DNA of 64,000 bases from Trichodelitschia bisporula (lineage: Eukaryota > Ascomycota > Dothideomycetes > Phaeotrichales > Phaeotrichaceae), in the NCBI GenBank assembly GCA_010356995.1, contig ML996690.1, forward strand, positions 561,420-625,419. Direction: 5' to 3'. This document shows positions 23,931 to 34,732 of the stretch, one piece after another (the stretch's first letter is position 1; every line of letters starts with the position of its first letter). Both the position numbers and the translations under genes were made by a program. The notes below the pieces were generated by a model. That model ran no database searches. It had not been told where the DNA came from and was given only the letters and a program-made list of their open reading frames with translations.

Positions 23931-26871
23931 GTTTGCGCAAAAATTGATAAATGAGTGACTTGAAGTTGGAGCAAAAAGGAAATGGACGGAAGATCCGGCT
24001 TAAGTCGTGTCCAGCAGTGCGGGGGGGGGGCGCTTGTTTCTTTCAAAGAGTGACTTGGGTATGTTCCCTAACAAAGCGATATCAGACAAGGTGGAGAGAG
24101 AGTGAGAGAAGAAAGAGCGCGGATTCACGATGGAGCAGGGTGTAAGTCTTATGCACGCATGGCCAACGGCGGAGAGAGCCCAGTTCAGAGAGGAGGACAT
24201 ATTTTCTTGCTAGTACTACAACGGGTATGGCTAGCCTGGTGGGCGGGAAATGAGATGAAGGGCAAGCGCACACAAAGGAGCCAAAGGAGCCCAAAGGAGG
24301 TACGTCTGCCACGATCCGCCATGATCCATGAGGGTGGGATATGTGGATGGGCCATTTGGACATGGGGGTTCGGAGTGTCGACGCTTGTCGTCGTAGGCGC
24401 AGCATTACCGTTTGCTTGCCGACATCTCATTTCCCGCGCGGCCGAGTGCTAGAGTTGAGGTTGGCCGGGGCGCCAGCCACACTGGGGGGGAGTTTGAGGT
24501 GGAGGCAGTGTGGTTGGCCTGCCGACGGGGCGCTCATCATGCTGAATGCTAATCACGCGACCAATTGGACGAAAGGATGGTGGCTTGACACATGGAAGAC
24601 AAAAAGGCGTTTAGGTACGTGGAGAGCAAGTATCTCGACCTGATTGATGGCTCGTTGTGAGCTGTGAATCTGTGAGGGAAATGGAAAGGCGAGTTACAAA
24701 CTCAAGATGTTCTTGTCGTCGCGATGCCCTTGATTGGTGTTGCTATCCCCTTGTGCATCTCCCCCTGTTGTCGTTTGTTCGATCGTCCCTGGGCCAGTCG
24801 CCAGTCAACTTCATCCAACCCCACCCCTCCCCCTGGTCTTCCTTCTCGCCCCTCCAACCACGACGGACCATTTCCCCTTTGCCCATGAAATTGCTTCAAA
24901 AAGGCGCTTGCAGCGAACCAGTTATCACGTACTGCGCAGTCCGGGAAGTCGCATATCACAGCAGATTGATTCCTGGGACAAGACAGACCAGATGCGAATT
25001 ATTCCAGAACCTCATCAAAAGTCGTCATTTGTCTCTCCCTCTCCACTTTATCGCACTGGGCAACTGGTGCCGCTCTGATCTCCGGCGGTCGCGCACAGAT
25101 GAAGGTAATACGTCTATTTGGACGACACGCGCCAGGCCCTGAGTCCGTCTCCTATCGCCAGCAACCCTGACTCAACCATGCTCAAATCCTCTCCTCCGAA
25201 ATTATCGTCTCTTCAATTCCCCTTCTCTTCCAGTCTTTCAATCGTCATGCGAAAGCTTCTTCATCTCATGCAGAGCCAAGCTTCCACCCCCGTTGTGATG
25301 GTCTCGACAAATGCCATGTCGGTGCTTCCCGCCCCGTTGTGTGTTCAGCTCTCCTCTCCGAACTCCGGACTGTCTCTCCCTGTTGTGATTGACTCAAATC
25401 ACCACACGCCGCGCGGGTGTGGCGATGTGGCTCCTTTCACGCTTCCCCACGCCAGCACGCGCCAACCTGCCCGAGCCACCACAACCCACGCTCCAGACAG
25501 CGCCATCGATAGGCGCACACTGGCCCAGTATCGGTGCCTATCATCTCGCAATCTTAAACTGGGCTCGCCGTTGCTTGGTGGCATGCACTGCAATTGAGAT
25601 AGGTTCTTGCCACGGAGTACAATTTGACCGGCTATCTCCTCCTTTTTCGCTTTTCCCAATCGCTTCAATTCCTCACGTTTGTGAGAACAACCGTTTCGCG
25701 AAACAAATCTTCACCAGGAACCGCGGTTCACCAGTTCCCTTGGCGTTTTGCGCGAATGTCCCTGATGCCAGCCGCCCTAGAGCCGCGATGCATCTCCCGC
25801 CAGGGGTCTCAATCCCACTGTCCCCGTCGCACACATCGCGCACGCAAACCGCATCTCCCCGCGTTCCACCCGATTGCGTCGCATGAACTGAACTGAACAC
25901 TGGCGACTAACGTAACCGCAGGCGCGCGGCGAAGTCATTGTCAAACCATTGCCAAAAATATCGTCATCCGACGCGCCCGCCGCGCCTGAAACCCGGGCCT
26001 GTGCGCCGTGTTTCCCGCGAGCTGACGGGCCGCTTGCTGGGCCGAGACCGATCGGCCGCGGGTTTCGCGGGGCACGGACACGCCTTCCTGTGCGGGGAAG
26101 GTGAACGCGGGGTCTCCGCCGATGGCGATAGTGCTCTCGTATCTGTAGTAGTCTCAACGGCCCGGCGCAAGTTCGATTGGCTCTCCCCCTGAGTTAAGCT
26201 ATTGTGTCGGGACCTTGACATGTGCAAACAGGCTTCTGACGAAGGGCACGCGACTTGCGATTCAGGGAGCTGGCGTGGACGGCCAGTATCAGCCAACGCC
26301 TTTGACGAGGATCGTGCATATCCTCTGACGGATCGCTTGCAGGGCCTCAGCCTTGGGTGAGGTTAGCGGTTCTTCTTTCACATGGGCAATGGAAGGTATC
26401 ACTACCTTTTGGCCTCGTCCTATGTGGTATATTTTGCATCAGCAGATGGAATATGAAATGGTCGGGTCTATGTCATTGCGTATCGGGGAAGCGATTCCAT
26501 TGTAGTTGGTGTGTGTTGTACGGGGAAGGCTTCACCTTGATGGGATACGGAGTAGTTTTCGTTCGAACAAAATCAGAAGGAACTGAGGAGCCTAGTCTGA
26601 GTGGCACGCTGATATCTCCAATTCCATACCCATCCTGCTCGAGATCTGGGTGGCGACATCACCTAACATGGATCCAGCCTTGCATGAGGAACATCCATAG
26701 GAGGCCTTCCCCGTCCATAGCCGTATGAGACTGCAGCCTCGCGACCTCCCAGTGTCCCGGCGAGAGATTCAGCCTTCGGTACTCCTCGTTCAGCAGAGCC
26801 GCCCAGGCCGCACCCACAGCATATGCCAAAAAACCGAAGGCGAGAGGCCGGCTGGCCTCTTCGCAACGGGC
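23931..26871. other. long gene-poor region, no protein gene recognised
   Basis: This 2.9 kb stretch lies between the GPI-protein promoter and the tRNA-Leu. Open frames at 24657-25142, 25118-25597 and 25389-25886 are Ser/Pro/Arg-rich, mutually overlapping and without family motifs. A 10-G run occurs at 24021-24030. No repeat array was seen. Confidence 0.45.
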
Positions 26872-26876
26872 AAAAA
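26872..26876 (-). terminator. RNA polymerase III T-run terminator of tRNA-Leu
   Basis: Five consecutive T on the minus strand start 7 bases after the tRNA 3' end, the standard Pol III stop signal. Confidence 0.75.
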
Positions 26877-26882
26877 TGTTGT

Positions 26883-26992
26883 TGACAAGGGTGAGATTCG
26901 AACTCACGCGGGTTTCCCCAATAGATCACAGCTGTTTGTACAGCCAAGCTTGGCGCTTGAGACTATCACCTTAACCGCTCGGTCACCTTGCC
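26883..26992 (-). tRNA. tRNA-Leu (anticodon CAA) with intron
   Basis: The acceptor stem GGCAAGG pairs with CCTTGTC (one G-T pair), with discriminator A at 26883. The D arm reads ACCGAGCGGTTAAGGT. The T arm is GTGAG-TTCGAAT-CTCAC and supplies the B box. A long variable arm (GGGGAAACCC) shows a type II tRNA (Leu/Ser). The anticodon loop reads CTCAAG, giving CAA. The 3' side of the anticodon stem (TCTAT) appears only after about 29 extra bases, so an intron sits next to the anticodon, as is common for tRNA-Leu(CAA) in fungi. The intron includes the self-complementary GCCAAGCTTGGC. The anticodon stem has one T-T mismatch, so identity is a little less sure than the tRNA call itself. Confidence 0.82.
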
Positions 26993-28487
26993 GATTTGAT
27001 GGAAGCTTTTGCTGAATTTTAAAACATATCCCAACTTTATTTTTAAAAAAGCAAATACAGGATGAACTGAGGCAGCTGGACATCGAGTGGGTTTGCAGCA
27101 TCAACAACATCGTCTGAACGCTCCGGAGAACGAATTTTCCACCGTTGAATATTTCACGAGCATTCTGCGTCTTATCTTCCTCTCGCCCTAGCGTCGCATG
27201 ATACGCCTTTCAGGTCTTCTCCGATGTCTTCCCTTCTTTAAAAAGACCGGCACGTGGTCCTCGACCGCGGGCAAAGTGGCGTCCTTGTACATGCGAGATG
27301 CAGGAAGTAGAGCGGTCAACGCTAGCGCCGTCAGCTCCACCAACCCTGCTCGTCCTACCGATGCTACCCTCGAGACGACATACCATCGCCCATATCCTTC
27401 TCCCACCTGTCCCCGTCTCCAAAATGCCGAATTGTAGTGGGGAAAATTCAGCATTACACGGCCACACCACGCATGTTGCCTAGGGCACTTGAACCGCCGT
27501 GTTCGCTCAACATCGGCCTCCTCCGTCGCCTTCGCCGCCTTCGCCTTCTCACTTGATAGCATTCTGGTTGTGCCCGAGGGATCACACGGTCTCCCGCCTT
27601 CTCCCATGTGCGGCGAGGGGGGTGAGAGGGCTCGCCTACCGTCAGCAGGTTTGAGCATGCTGGAAGCGGGCATTACCCCAGCACCGGAATAAACAGCAGT
27701 TGGGAGACAAGCGGGATGTGAGATGCAGAGGCTAAGGTCTGGCCCCCCGAGGCTGGCCGCTTTCCGCGCTTCTACTGGCTCTTAAACGAGCGCCTCATGC
27801 AGGAAAAGCAGACTACTGCACCTCAACCAGACTAAAATTTAGCGCATTTTGCAAAGTACGGCCAGAGCAAATAGCGCTAGCGTTTCTTACCTTTACCCTT
27901 GCCTACTCTCATGTATCCTGCTTTGCGGGCTGGTGGTGAGTGTCGCCCTTGAGTTCCTCCACGGATACTCTCCTGCCTGGGAAATTGATCAACGAATATG
28001 GCGATCTGAATATTCCCCACACTGCCGTGAGGCTTCGCAGAAACGCTCTTCGGCTCGTACGCTTCGCAAGTTCCCTCGCCTTTCAATAACATGGCATCGC
28101 GCGTCTCTCCCGCGAACAATGCACCCCCCGGAATGCGTCCCATCCCGTATTAAGCAGATATTGACCAGTAACAAAGGCTACCTCCATCGCTGCTCCCGAC
28201 ACACCTAATCCTACGCCCTTGGGGCGGCTGACATCCCCACTATTCGCCTGCAAACAGCCAATTGCGGCGTAATATCTCCGCCATGCGTATCTTGGGTGTT
28301 AGAAGCCCAGCATGCAGCACGAGAAGCAGTCTTTCTCTGGCCCCAGCTCTCTGCCTACTTCTTCATGTCCCCGCCCCTCGCATCGCATCCTGACCTCCGC
28401 TTGCTTTCCATTGACCTTTTCACTTCCCTACATCCAGCCCTACCATTCAAGCCGATCAACCGGATCGCTGGTCTGCCAGGCTGATCC
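26993..28487. other. intergenic, nothing recognised
   Basis: This 1.5 kb stretch lies upstream of the antiporter. A minus-strand open frame at 27188-27673 (161 codons) has no recognisable features. It should contain the antiporter promoter; a C/T-rich stretch precedes the start at 28488. Confidence 0.45.
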
Positions 28488-31382
28488 ATGGCGTCTCTAA
28501 TAACCACGACAGTGCATGACATCGTCACGAAAACTGTTACCGCAAAGGCAATCTCCAGCGCTGCTGCGCATCGTGCTCCGCCGCAGGGTGGCATCCTCGA
28601 ACATGGCAACCCAGCCGTTTATGATCCGAAGAACCCAATCATTCTCTTCATCATTCAGGTAAGCGCTGCATGCAATATGACCCAATCAATCCTGACTCCC
28701 CAGGCTGGCATCATCATCATCTTCTGCCGTCTACTGCACTATCCGCTTTCCAAGCTGCGCCAGCCTCGGGTGATCGCCGAGGTCATCGGCGGCGTTCTGC
28801 TCGGCCCGTCTGTCATGGGTCGCATTCCCGGCTTCACTAACACCATCTTCCCGAGTGCTGCCATGCCGAACCTCTCGCTCGTGGCCAATTTGGGTCTCGT
28901 TCTATTCTTGTTCCTAGTTGGCCTCGAGGTTGATCTCCGCTTCCTCGTTAGCAATTGGCGTGTTGCTGCAAGTGTTGGTATTGCTGGTATGGTCTTGCCC
29001 TTTGGGCTGGGATGTGCCATCGCGTGGGGGCTGTACAACGATTTCCGGCATGAAGAAGGGACGGTTCCGATTAGCTTTGGCGTGTACATGCTGTTCGTCG
29101 GTGTGGCCATGGCGATTACAGTGAGTCTACCGCCACAGAAGGACATTAGCACCAACTGACAAGTACAGGCTTTTCCGGTTCTTTGCAGAATCTTGGTCGA
29201 GCTCAAGCTCCTCGTAACCCCTGTTGGAGTCATCGTGCTTTCCGCTGGTGTCGGTAACGATGTCGTCGGTTAGTAATCCGCCTCTACCTCACGGCCACGC
29301 TAATTGTTCAGGCTGGATCCTCCTCGCGCTCTGCGTGGCGCTCGTCAACGCCGGCACCGGTCTCACAGCACTCTGGGTTCTTCTCACAGCCGTCGGATTC
29401 GTCCTCTTCCTCGTCTACGCGGTCCGACCCGCTTTCCTGATCATCCTCCGCAGATCCCGCGCCATTGAAGACGGCCCAAGCCAAAGTATCATTGCGCTCA
29501 CGCTCCTGCTCGCGCTCAGCTGCTCCTTCTTCACCGGAGCTATCGGTATCCACGCCATTTTTGGCGCCTTCATGGCCGGTATCATCTGTCCTCATGACGG
29601 CGGATTTGCCATCAAGGTCGCGGAGAAAGTCGAGGATCTGGTCAGCGCCTTGTTTCTGCCGCTTTACTTTGCTCTCTCGGGGCTCAGCACGAATCTGGGG
29701 TTGCTCGATTCTGGCCTGGTCTGGGGCTACGTCATTGGCATCATAGCCGTCGCCTTCTTCGCAAAGTTCATTGGCGCCGCCCTTGCCGCGCGTGCGAACG
29801 GCCTGCTGTGGCGCGAAGCCTTCACCATCGGCTCACTGATGAGCTGCAAAGGTTTAGTCGAACTAATCGTCTTGGTAAGCCCAACCACCCCTCCCATCCC
29901 TACCCACTAACACCGCAGAACATCGGCCTCCAAGCCAAAATCCTCTCCCCCCGCACCTTCACCATGTTCGTCGTCATGGCGCTGGTAACCACTTTCGCCA
30001 CCACACCCCTCACCTCAGCGCTCTACCCGCCCTCCTACCGGCGCAAAGTCGAAGCCTGGAAGCGTGGCGAAATAGACTGGGACACGGATAAGCCTCTCAC
30101 AGCCGACGAAGCCGCCAGCACCTCCGCACCACGCGACAGCCTCGCCTACGAGAAAGTCGCTTCCGCCCAGCTACGCCGCGTGCTTGTATATCTGCGCCTC
30201 GACAACATGCCCCCGCTGCTGGCATTCATGGCTCTTCTAGGCGGTACGCCGCCCCCGGCTTCAGACGTGGTGCACCCGTCGCGCGCTCCCGCCGTTGAGC
30301 CCGATACCCCGGGCTCGCCATCTAAGCCCCCGTTCCGCCCCATCGCCGCGCACGGCGTGCGCCTCCTCGAGTTGACGGAGCGCAACTCGTCCGTCATGCA
30401 GGTCTCAGAGTCAGACGAGTACACTGCCAATGATCCCTTGGTCGGAACTTTCCGCACCGTCTGCGCTATGCACGCCCTCTCTGCGAGCGGCGAAGTCGCC
30501 ATCCTCCCCGAAGACGCCTTCGCTGACGCCCTGGCTTCGCGCGCGGAGACTACGGCCGCGGATATGCTCCTCCTCCCCTGGCCCGTGACGGGCTCGCTCC
30601 CGGACGTCGGGCTTACAAGTCCAGTCCGCGCATCCCCATCCCCTCTCGACCCGCGCTACGAGGGCTTCGTGTCCGAAGCGCTCACCCGCACCACCTGCAC
30701 CGTCGCCGTGCTGCTAGATCGCGGCTTTGGCGGCCCTGGCCCAGCTCGAGGTGCGCTCGCGCGCAGCCGCAGCGTGCGGAGTATTGTATCCATGGCTGGG
30801 CAGGCGGAGCAGCGGCCTGCGGTCCTGAGGCGGGGACACCATGTCCTGGTCTGCTATTTTGGGGGACCGGATGATCGGGCTGCGGTTCGCGTCGCGCTGC
30901 AGGTTGCGGCGAGTGCGTGGGTTACGGTGTCTGTGGTAAGATTTGTGGTTAAGGGGGGGTATTTTGCGCGGGGCGTGGAGGGGGGGACGCCCCGGACGCC
31001 TGTTTTCCCTGCTGTGCCTGCGCTTGTGGGTTCGGGTGTGGTGGGTGGGGATGCGGAAGAGGCGGACGCTGCGTTCTTCAGCACACTGGCTGCGAGCTTG
31101 CCGACTGACCTCGCCGCGCGCGTTGTGTTCGACACGGTGCAGGCGGAGGGCATGCCCGTGGCGCGGGTGCTGGAGCGGGTGGAGGCTGAGATTGGGAAGG
31201 GTGCGGGTAGAGGAGCCGGGGATCTGGTTGTTGTGGGGAGGAATGCGGGATTGGAGGGAGGGTTTGGGCGGGAGGTGGGCGGGCGGAGTGCTGGTAGGTG
31301 TCTTGGGGTTGTGGGGAGGGAGGTTGTTGAGCGGGGACGGGGGAGTGTGCTTGTTGTTCGGGCGGGCGTTGGGAGGGAATAG
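28488..31382 (+). CDS. KHA1: CPA2-type K+(Na+)/H+ antiporter, Kha1-like
   Basis: Five exons (28488-28658, 28704-29120, 29169-29268, 29312-29874, 29919-31382; four introns of 43-48 bp) encode 904 residues. The N-terminal half is a Na+/H+ exchanger domain with about twelve hydrophobic helices, including [20 protein letters not shown] and [15 protein letters not shown]. The paired segment [20 protein letters not shown] carries the ND motif of CPA2 exchangers. The C-terminal half (about 400 residues) is cytosolic, resembling the weakly conserved nucleotide-binding-like tail of plant CHX and yeast Kha1 proteins, with long Ser/Pro linkers. Yeast Kha1 works in the Golgi and affects K+ and pH balance. 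The location here is inferred from the family only. Confidence 0.92.
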
Positions 31383-31640
31383 GGGTGATGATGGACGTTA
31401 GGTGTTTGGGATGGATTATGTAGCTTGATAGCTGATGGCCCCAATCGGGCTTGCGATGATGAATATGTTGTTTCCACTGTTCTAGTAATTGCGTCTGTCT
31501 GGTGAAGGCCCTCCGCCGCTTGAGATAGGCAGATGAGCCAGAGCCTGAAACCATATCCGTGACTGGATGGTATTCCTGAGCGGAGTCTCCAGCCTTGCCT
31601 TGACGTTCAGCCTTGCAAACCGCTACGCCGTGCCTCTAGT

Positions 31641-33785
31641 TCACTGTCCGACGCTCGGGGCGGTAGACTCGCTCCTTGTCTCTGACTGCATCTCATCATC
31701 GCTCGTCTGCGTGACCGCCTTCATCTTCTTCCTCACCGGCTCTTCTGCCTCTGAGTCGGAGTCGCTTTCACTCTCGTCAGAGCTCTCATGAGCCTCCTCG
31801 CTCGTCTGCGAAGCTGTCTTCGCCTTCTTCCTCACCGGCTCTTCTGACTCCGACTCGGAGTCGCTTTCACTCTCATCAGTCTCTTCTTCAGACTCCTCAT
31901 CTTCACTGGCCCCTTTCTCGCTCTCTACCTCCCTCTCCGTCTCGCTCCCTGACTCCGTACCCTCCTCGTCAGAACTCTGGTCAGCCTCTTCGTTTCCACC
32001 AGCGACTCCCTCGCTCGCCACATCCACCTCCATATCCCCCACGCTCTCCGTCTCCGACTCCATGTCCTCCGGGCTCATTTCAGCCTCCCCTTCACCCCTC
32101 TGACCAGTTTCATCGGCTTGTCTCGCCTCTCCCTCAGTCTCTACCACAATCTCATCCTCTCCCTCAATCCCCGTCTCAGAATCATTCGCCCCTTCCATGT
32201 CTTCAGGAACCACACTATCCTTCTCCCTCCCCTTCCTCCTCGGCATCTCCTTCTCAACTTCGCCCTCTGTCTCCGATTCCACTTCCATTTCAGCGTCCTC
32301 ATCCTCGTCCTCCATCTCCATATCACTTCCCCCTTTCTTAACCTCAGACTGCTTCCCACGTTTCGTCCTCTTAACCGACTTCCCCTTATCCCTCCCCCGC
32401 CACCCCCTTCTCGCCACAATCGGCTGCATAAACCCATCCACATGCACCCCATCAACCACATCATCCCTCCCATCATCATCCGCCCTGGCCTGCACCCCAT
32501 GCGCCTCCTTAAGATGCTGCACAAGGCGCTTGCGTAGCTCGAAAGGCCGCGTGTGGCGCCGACATTCAGGCACAGGACACGTCTGATCCAACGGCAGAAC
32601 GTAGCGGGGCGTGTCGGCGTCCACAGTCTCGGTAGCGCTCGGGATACTCGCAAAGTCCATCCGCTCATCGAACAACTTCACACACCGTGCATGAGCCCGC
32701 GCAACAACCTCCGGGTCCCACCCACTCAGACTCGCCATCCCAAGAACTTCGCTCCAGTCCCGCGGATGCGTCCGCTCAAGCCGATGCGGGGCCTTGTGTT
32801 TCTTGGTGCTGGTAGGCACCTCTGTGTCGCTCGAGGATGCCTCTGAGTCATTAGGAACGGCATCCGCGCTCGCCGCGCCCCGGCTCCGGTACTTATCGCG
32901 GCTGACTTCGGTCCTCGACCGCGCTGGGTCGACGTAGTGCCCAAGGCGGGATGTGTGGAGCGCCATGAGGAGGGTGTCGAGCTTGGAGAGTACAGAGCGG
33001 ACAACGGGGTTGAGTAGTTCAGCGCTACGGGCGTCGTCAGCGGAAAAGACGGGGTTTTGGAAGTGGGATTCGTCGTTCTGCACCGGCTCATCTGGGTTGG
33101 TGGAAGGTCCAGCTTCGTTTTCGCCTTCCTCGCTGCTGTACTCGCCTTCCGTGCTGCGAGGAGCGTCCGGTGTAGGGTGCTTCGCGGCCTCGGTCGCGAC
33201 TTCCGCATGCCAGCGCTCCCGCGCCTTGCGCAGCAAGACTGCCTGCAGCACCTCCTCCAGTTCCACGCTCGGCTTCTCCTGCGCCTCGCTGCGCAGGAAA
33301 AATGCCTTCTTCTCCGCGTCGTCGACTTTGTCGAACCACTCCCCCGCCCGGGGAACTTCGTCAGGTCTCAATGGCCATGCGGTCCATGAAGCCGGGACCA
33401 GCTTCTCGCGATCTAGCCAGCGGGCTTTTGCGTGATATGGTTTGACGGCGGAGACTCGGGATAGGCGTTTTAAGGCGTGGGCGCTGAAGAGATGGAGGGA
33501 AAGATCGTTGGCGGTTTCACGTGCTAGCGAGTCGATGAGGCCTCGTTCATCAGATGTCCAGCGTCGCCAAGCTTCCTTTTCACGGTTGAGTGTTGAAGGG
33601 ACGTCTTCAATGTTGGCATCGGATGATTCGGACGCGGGATTGGAGGGAATGGAGTGGGCGTGGGATTGGCCTGGCCGAAGGGGTGAACTAGAACTAGACG
33701 CGGGATTGGAGGGAATGAAGGGGGCGGAGGATGGAGGTGGTAGCGGTGGTGAACTCGGAGATTCCGGGGAGCCAAAGAGCGACAT
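31641..33785 (-). CDS. acidic Rrn9-like protein (RNA polymerase I upstream activation factor)
   Basis: A single exon encodes 714 residues. After a Ser/Pro-rich start, residues 60-190 (LARETANDLSLHLFSAHALK) resemble the Rrn9 domain. A central segment RDWSEVLGMASLSGWDPEVV and its surroundings is a block I associate with fungal Rrn9 proteins. A C2H2-like finger follows (CPVPEC, then HLKEAH). The last about 270 residues are almost all Glu/Asp/Ser with interspersed KKxK patches, including a 33-residue tandem duplication. Rrn9 belongs to the upstream activation factor that directs Pol I to rDNA promoters. The assignment rests on short recalled motifs, so treat the function as likely and not proven. 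It converges on the antiporter, 258 bp between stops. Confidence 0.68.
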   Translation of the reverse strand: MSLFGSPESPSSPPLPPPSSAPFIPSNPASSSSSPLRPGQSHAHSIPSNPASESSDANIEDVPSTLNREKEAWRRWTSDERGLIDSLARETANDLSLHLFSAHALKRLSRVSAVKPYHAKARWLDREKLVPASWTAWPLRPDEVPRAGEWFDKVDDAEKKAFFLRSEAQEKPSVELEEVLQAVLLRKARERWHAEVATEAAKHPTPDAPRSTEGEYSSEEGENEAGPSTNPDEPVQNDESHFQNPVFSADDARSAELLNPVVRSVLSKLDTLLMALHTSRLGHYVDPARSRTEVSRDKYRSRGAASADAVPNDSEASSSDTEVPTSTKKHKAPHRLERTHPRDWSEVLGMASLSGWDPEVVARAHARCVKLFDERMDFASIPSATETVDADTPRYVLPLDQTCPVPECRRHTRPFELRKRLVQHLKEAHGVQARADDDGRDDVVDGVHVDGFMQPIVARRGWRGRDKGKSVKRTKRGKQSEVKKGGSDMEMEDEDEDAEMEVESETEGEVEKEMPRRKGREKDSVVPEDMEGANDSETGIEGEDEIVVETEGEARQADETGQRGEGEAEMSPEDMESETESVGDMEVDVASEGVAGGNEEADQSSDEEGTESGSETEREVESEKGASEDEESEEETDESESDSESESEEPVRKKAKTASQTSEEAHESSDESESDSDSEAEEPVRKKMKAVTQTSDDEMQSETRSESTAPSVGQ
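31700..31880 (-). repeat. two-copy in-frame tandem repeat of about 99 bp within the acidic tail
   Basis: The block beginning GCTCGTCTGCG on the plus strand occurs at 31701 and again about 99 bp later. Each copy encodes a Ser/Asp/Glu run followed by EEPVRKK and a QTS triplet. Being a multiple of three, the duplication keeps the frame. Confidence 0.8.
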
Positions 33786-33947
33786 GGGTTAGCAAAGTCA
33801 ATGGTGAGCATAGAGACTAGGAGGCAATAATATGGTCGGATGTGGCTGAATGGTGCACTGGACAGAGTCCCCGCCGTTTTTAGATGTAGGGCCACCGAAT
33901 TCTCGTAAGGCTGGGAGTGGTTTGCACACAAGGCACCAATCGACATC

Positions 33948-34618
33948 TTGTCGGATCAACGAATGTCCGACGACGACGTTCTTGATGCGTCCCTAAATTA
34001 CGCGCTGATCCACGGAACTCATCAAACAGCCGCACCCGTGCTAGTAATATCAAGTGTTCTTATTCCACCTGTATCCACTATCTCCTCTATGAATCCACCT
34101 CAAGGTCGGGATAGTGATGAAGTCCTCTCCCTCCCAATCGCGAAGCTTAGATTACCCGCCCTCCATTGGACTCCAGGTCCTCCTTGCATCCTCATCCCAG
34201 ATCAACTGGTGGACTTGCTTGCGAAGACTGGATCGTGGGCCACCATATGACTTGGATGCTAGCTCACAATCAAGTGTAACGTCTGGATCATGGTCCAAAT
34301 CTACTCGTACTGTAATCCTCACTCATGGTTTAGAACTTGGAACACTCCTTGGATTTGACAACTTTCCCTGCCTCCAGTTGTGCCTAACTGAGATGTGACC
34401 CATCGGATTTGCCGATAGGCAAGGCATTCTGGACTGATCGCATCAATATCGCCTGAATCGCCACGGTCTCAACGACAAGCGAGCAGACCAAGTCTATGAC
34501 TTTAACTTTGACTGGGACCGTGATGTGGATTCACAAGGATAAGTTCAACAGTTGGCCCGAGGTCTGCATACCCTGCGTGATATTGTGGCAGATCTGAAGG
34601 GAAGTCTGAGAGCATAAG
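33948..34618 (+). pseudogene. possible relic of an unrecognised gene
   Basis: Between the Rrn9-like gene and the small secreted-protein gene lie fragments in plus-strand frames whose translations look protein-like but do not join. One lies near 34450-34618 (NRHGLNDKRADQVYDFNFDW and a following helical stretch) and another near 34260-34398. No family can be named. It looks broken in a few places. It could instead be chance. Confidence 0.3.
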
Positions 34619-34732
34619 AGGTCGACCTTGGCCCATCAGGTCTGGAGCTTTATCCCGGCGACATCACGCTCTTTGCAACAAGTCCGTTTCCATCACGCTC
34701 TCTTACAATCACGCATTTTATCAACCGACAAG

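Noticed and set aside
26659-26907. 82-codon minus-strand frame with a hydrophobic stretch
   Set aside because: It begins inside the tRNA 3' end and has no other support.
27188-27673. 161-codon minus-strand open frame
   Set aside because: No recognisable domain or targeting signal and no conserved splice context.
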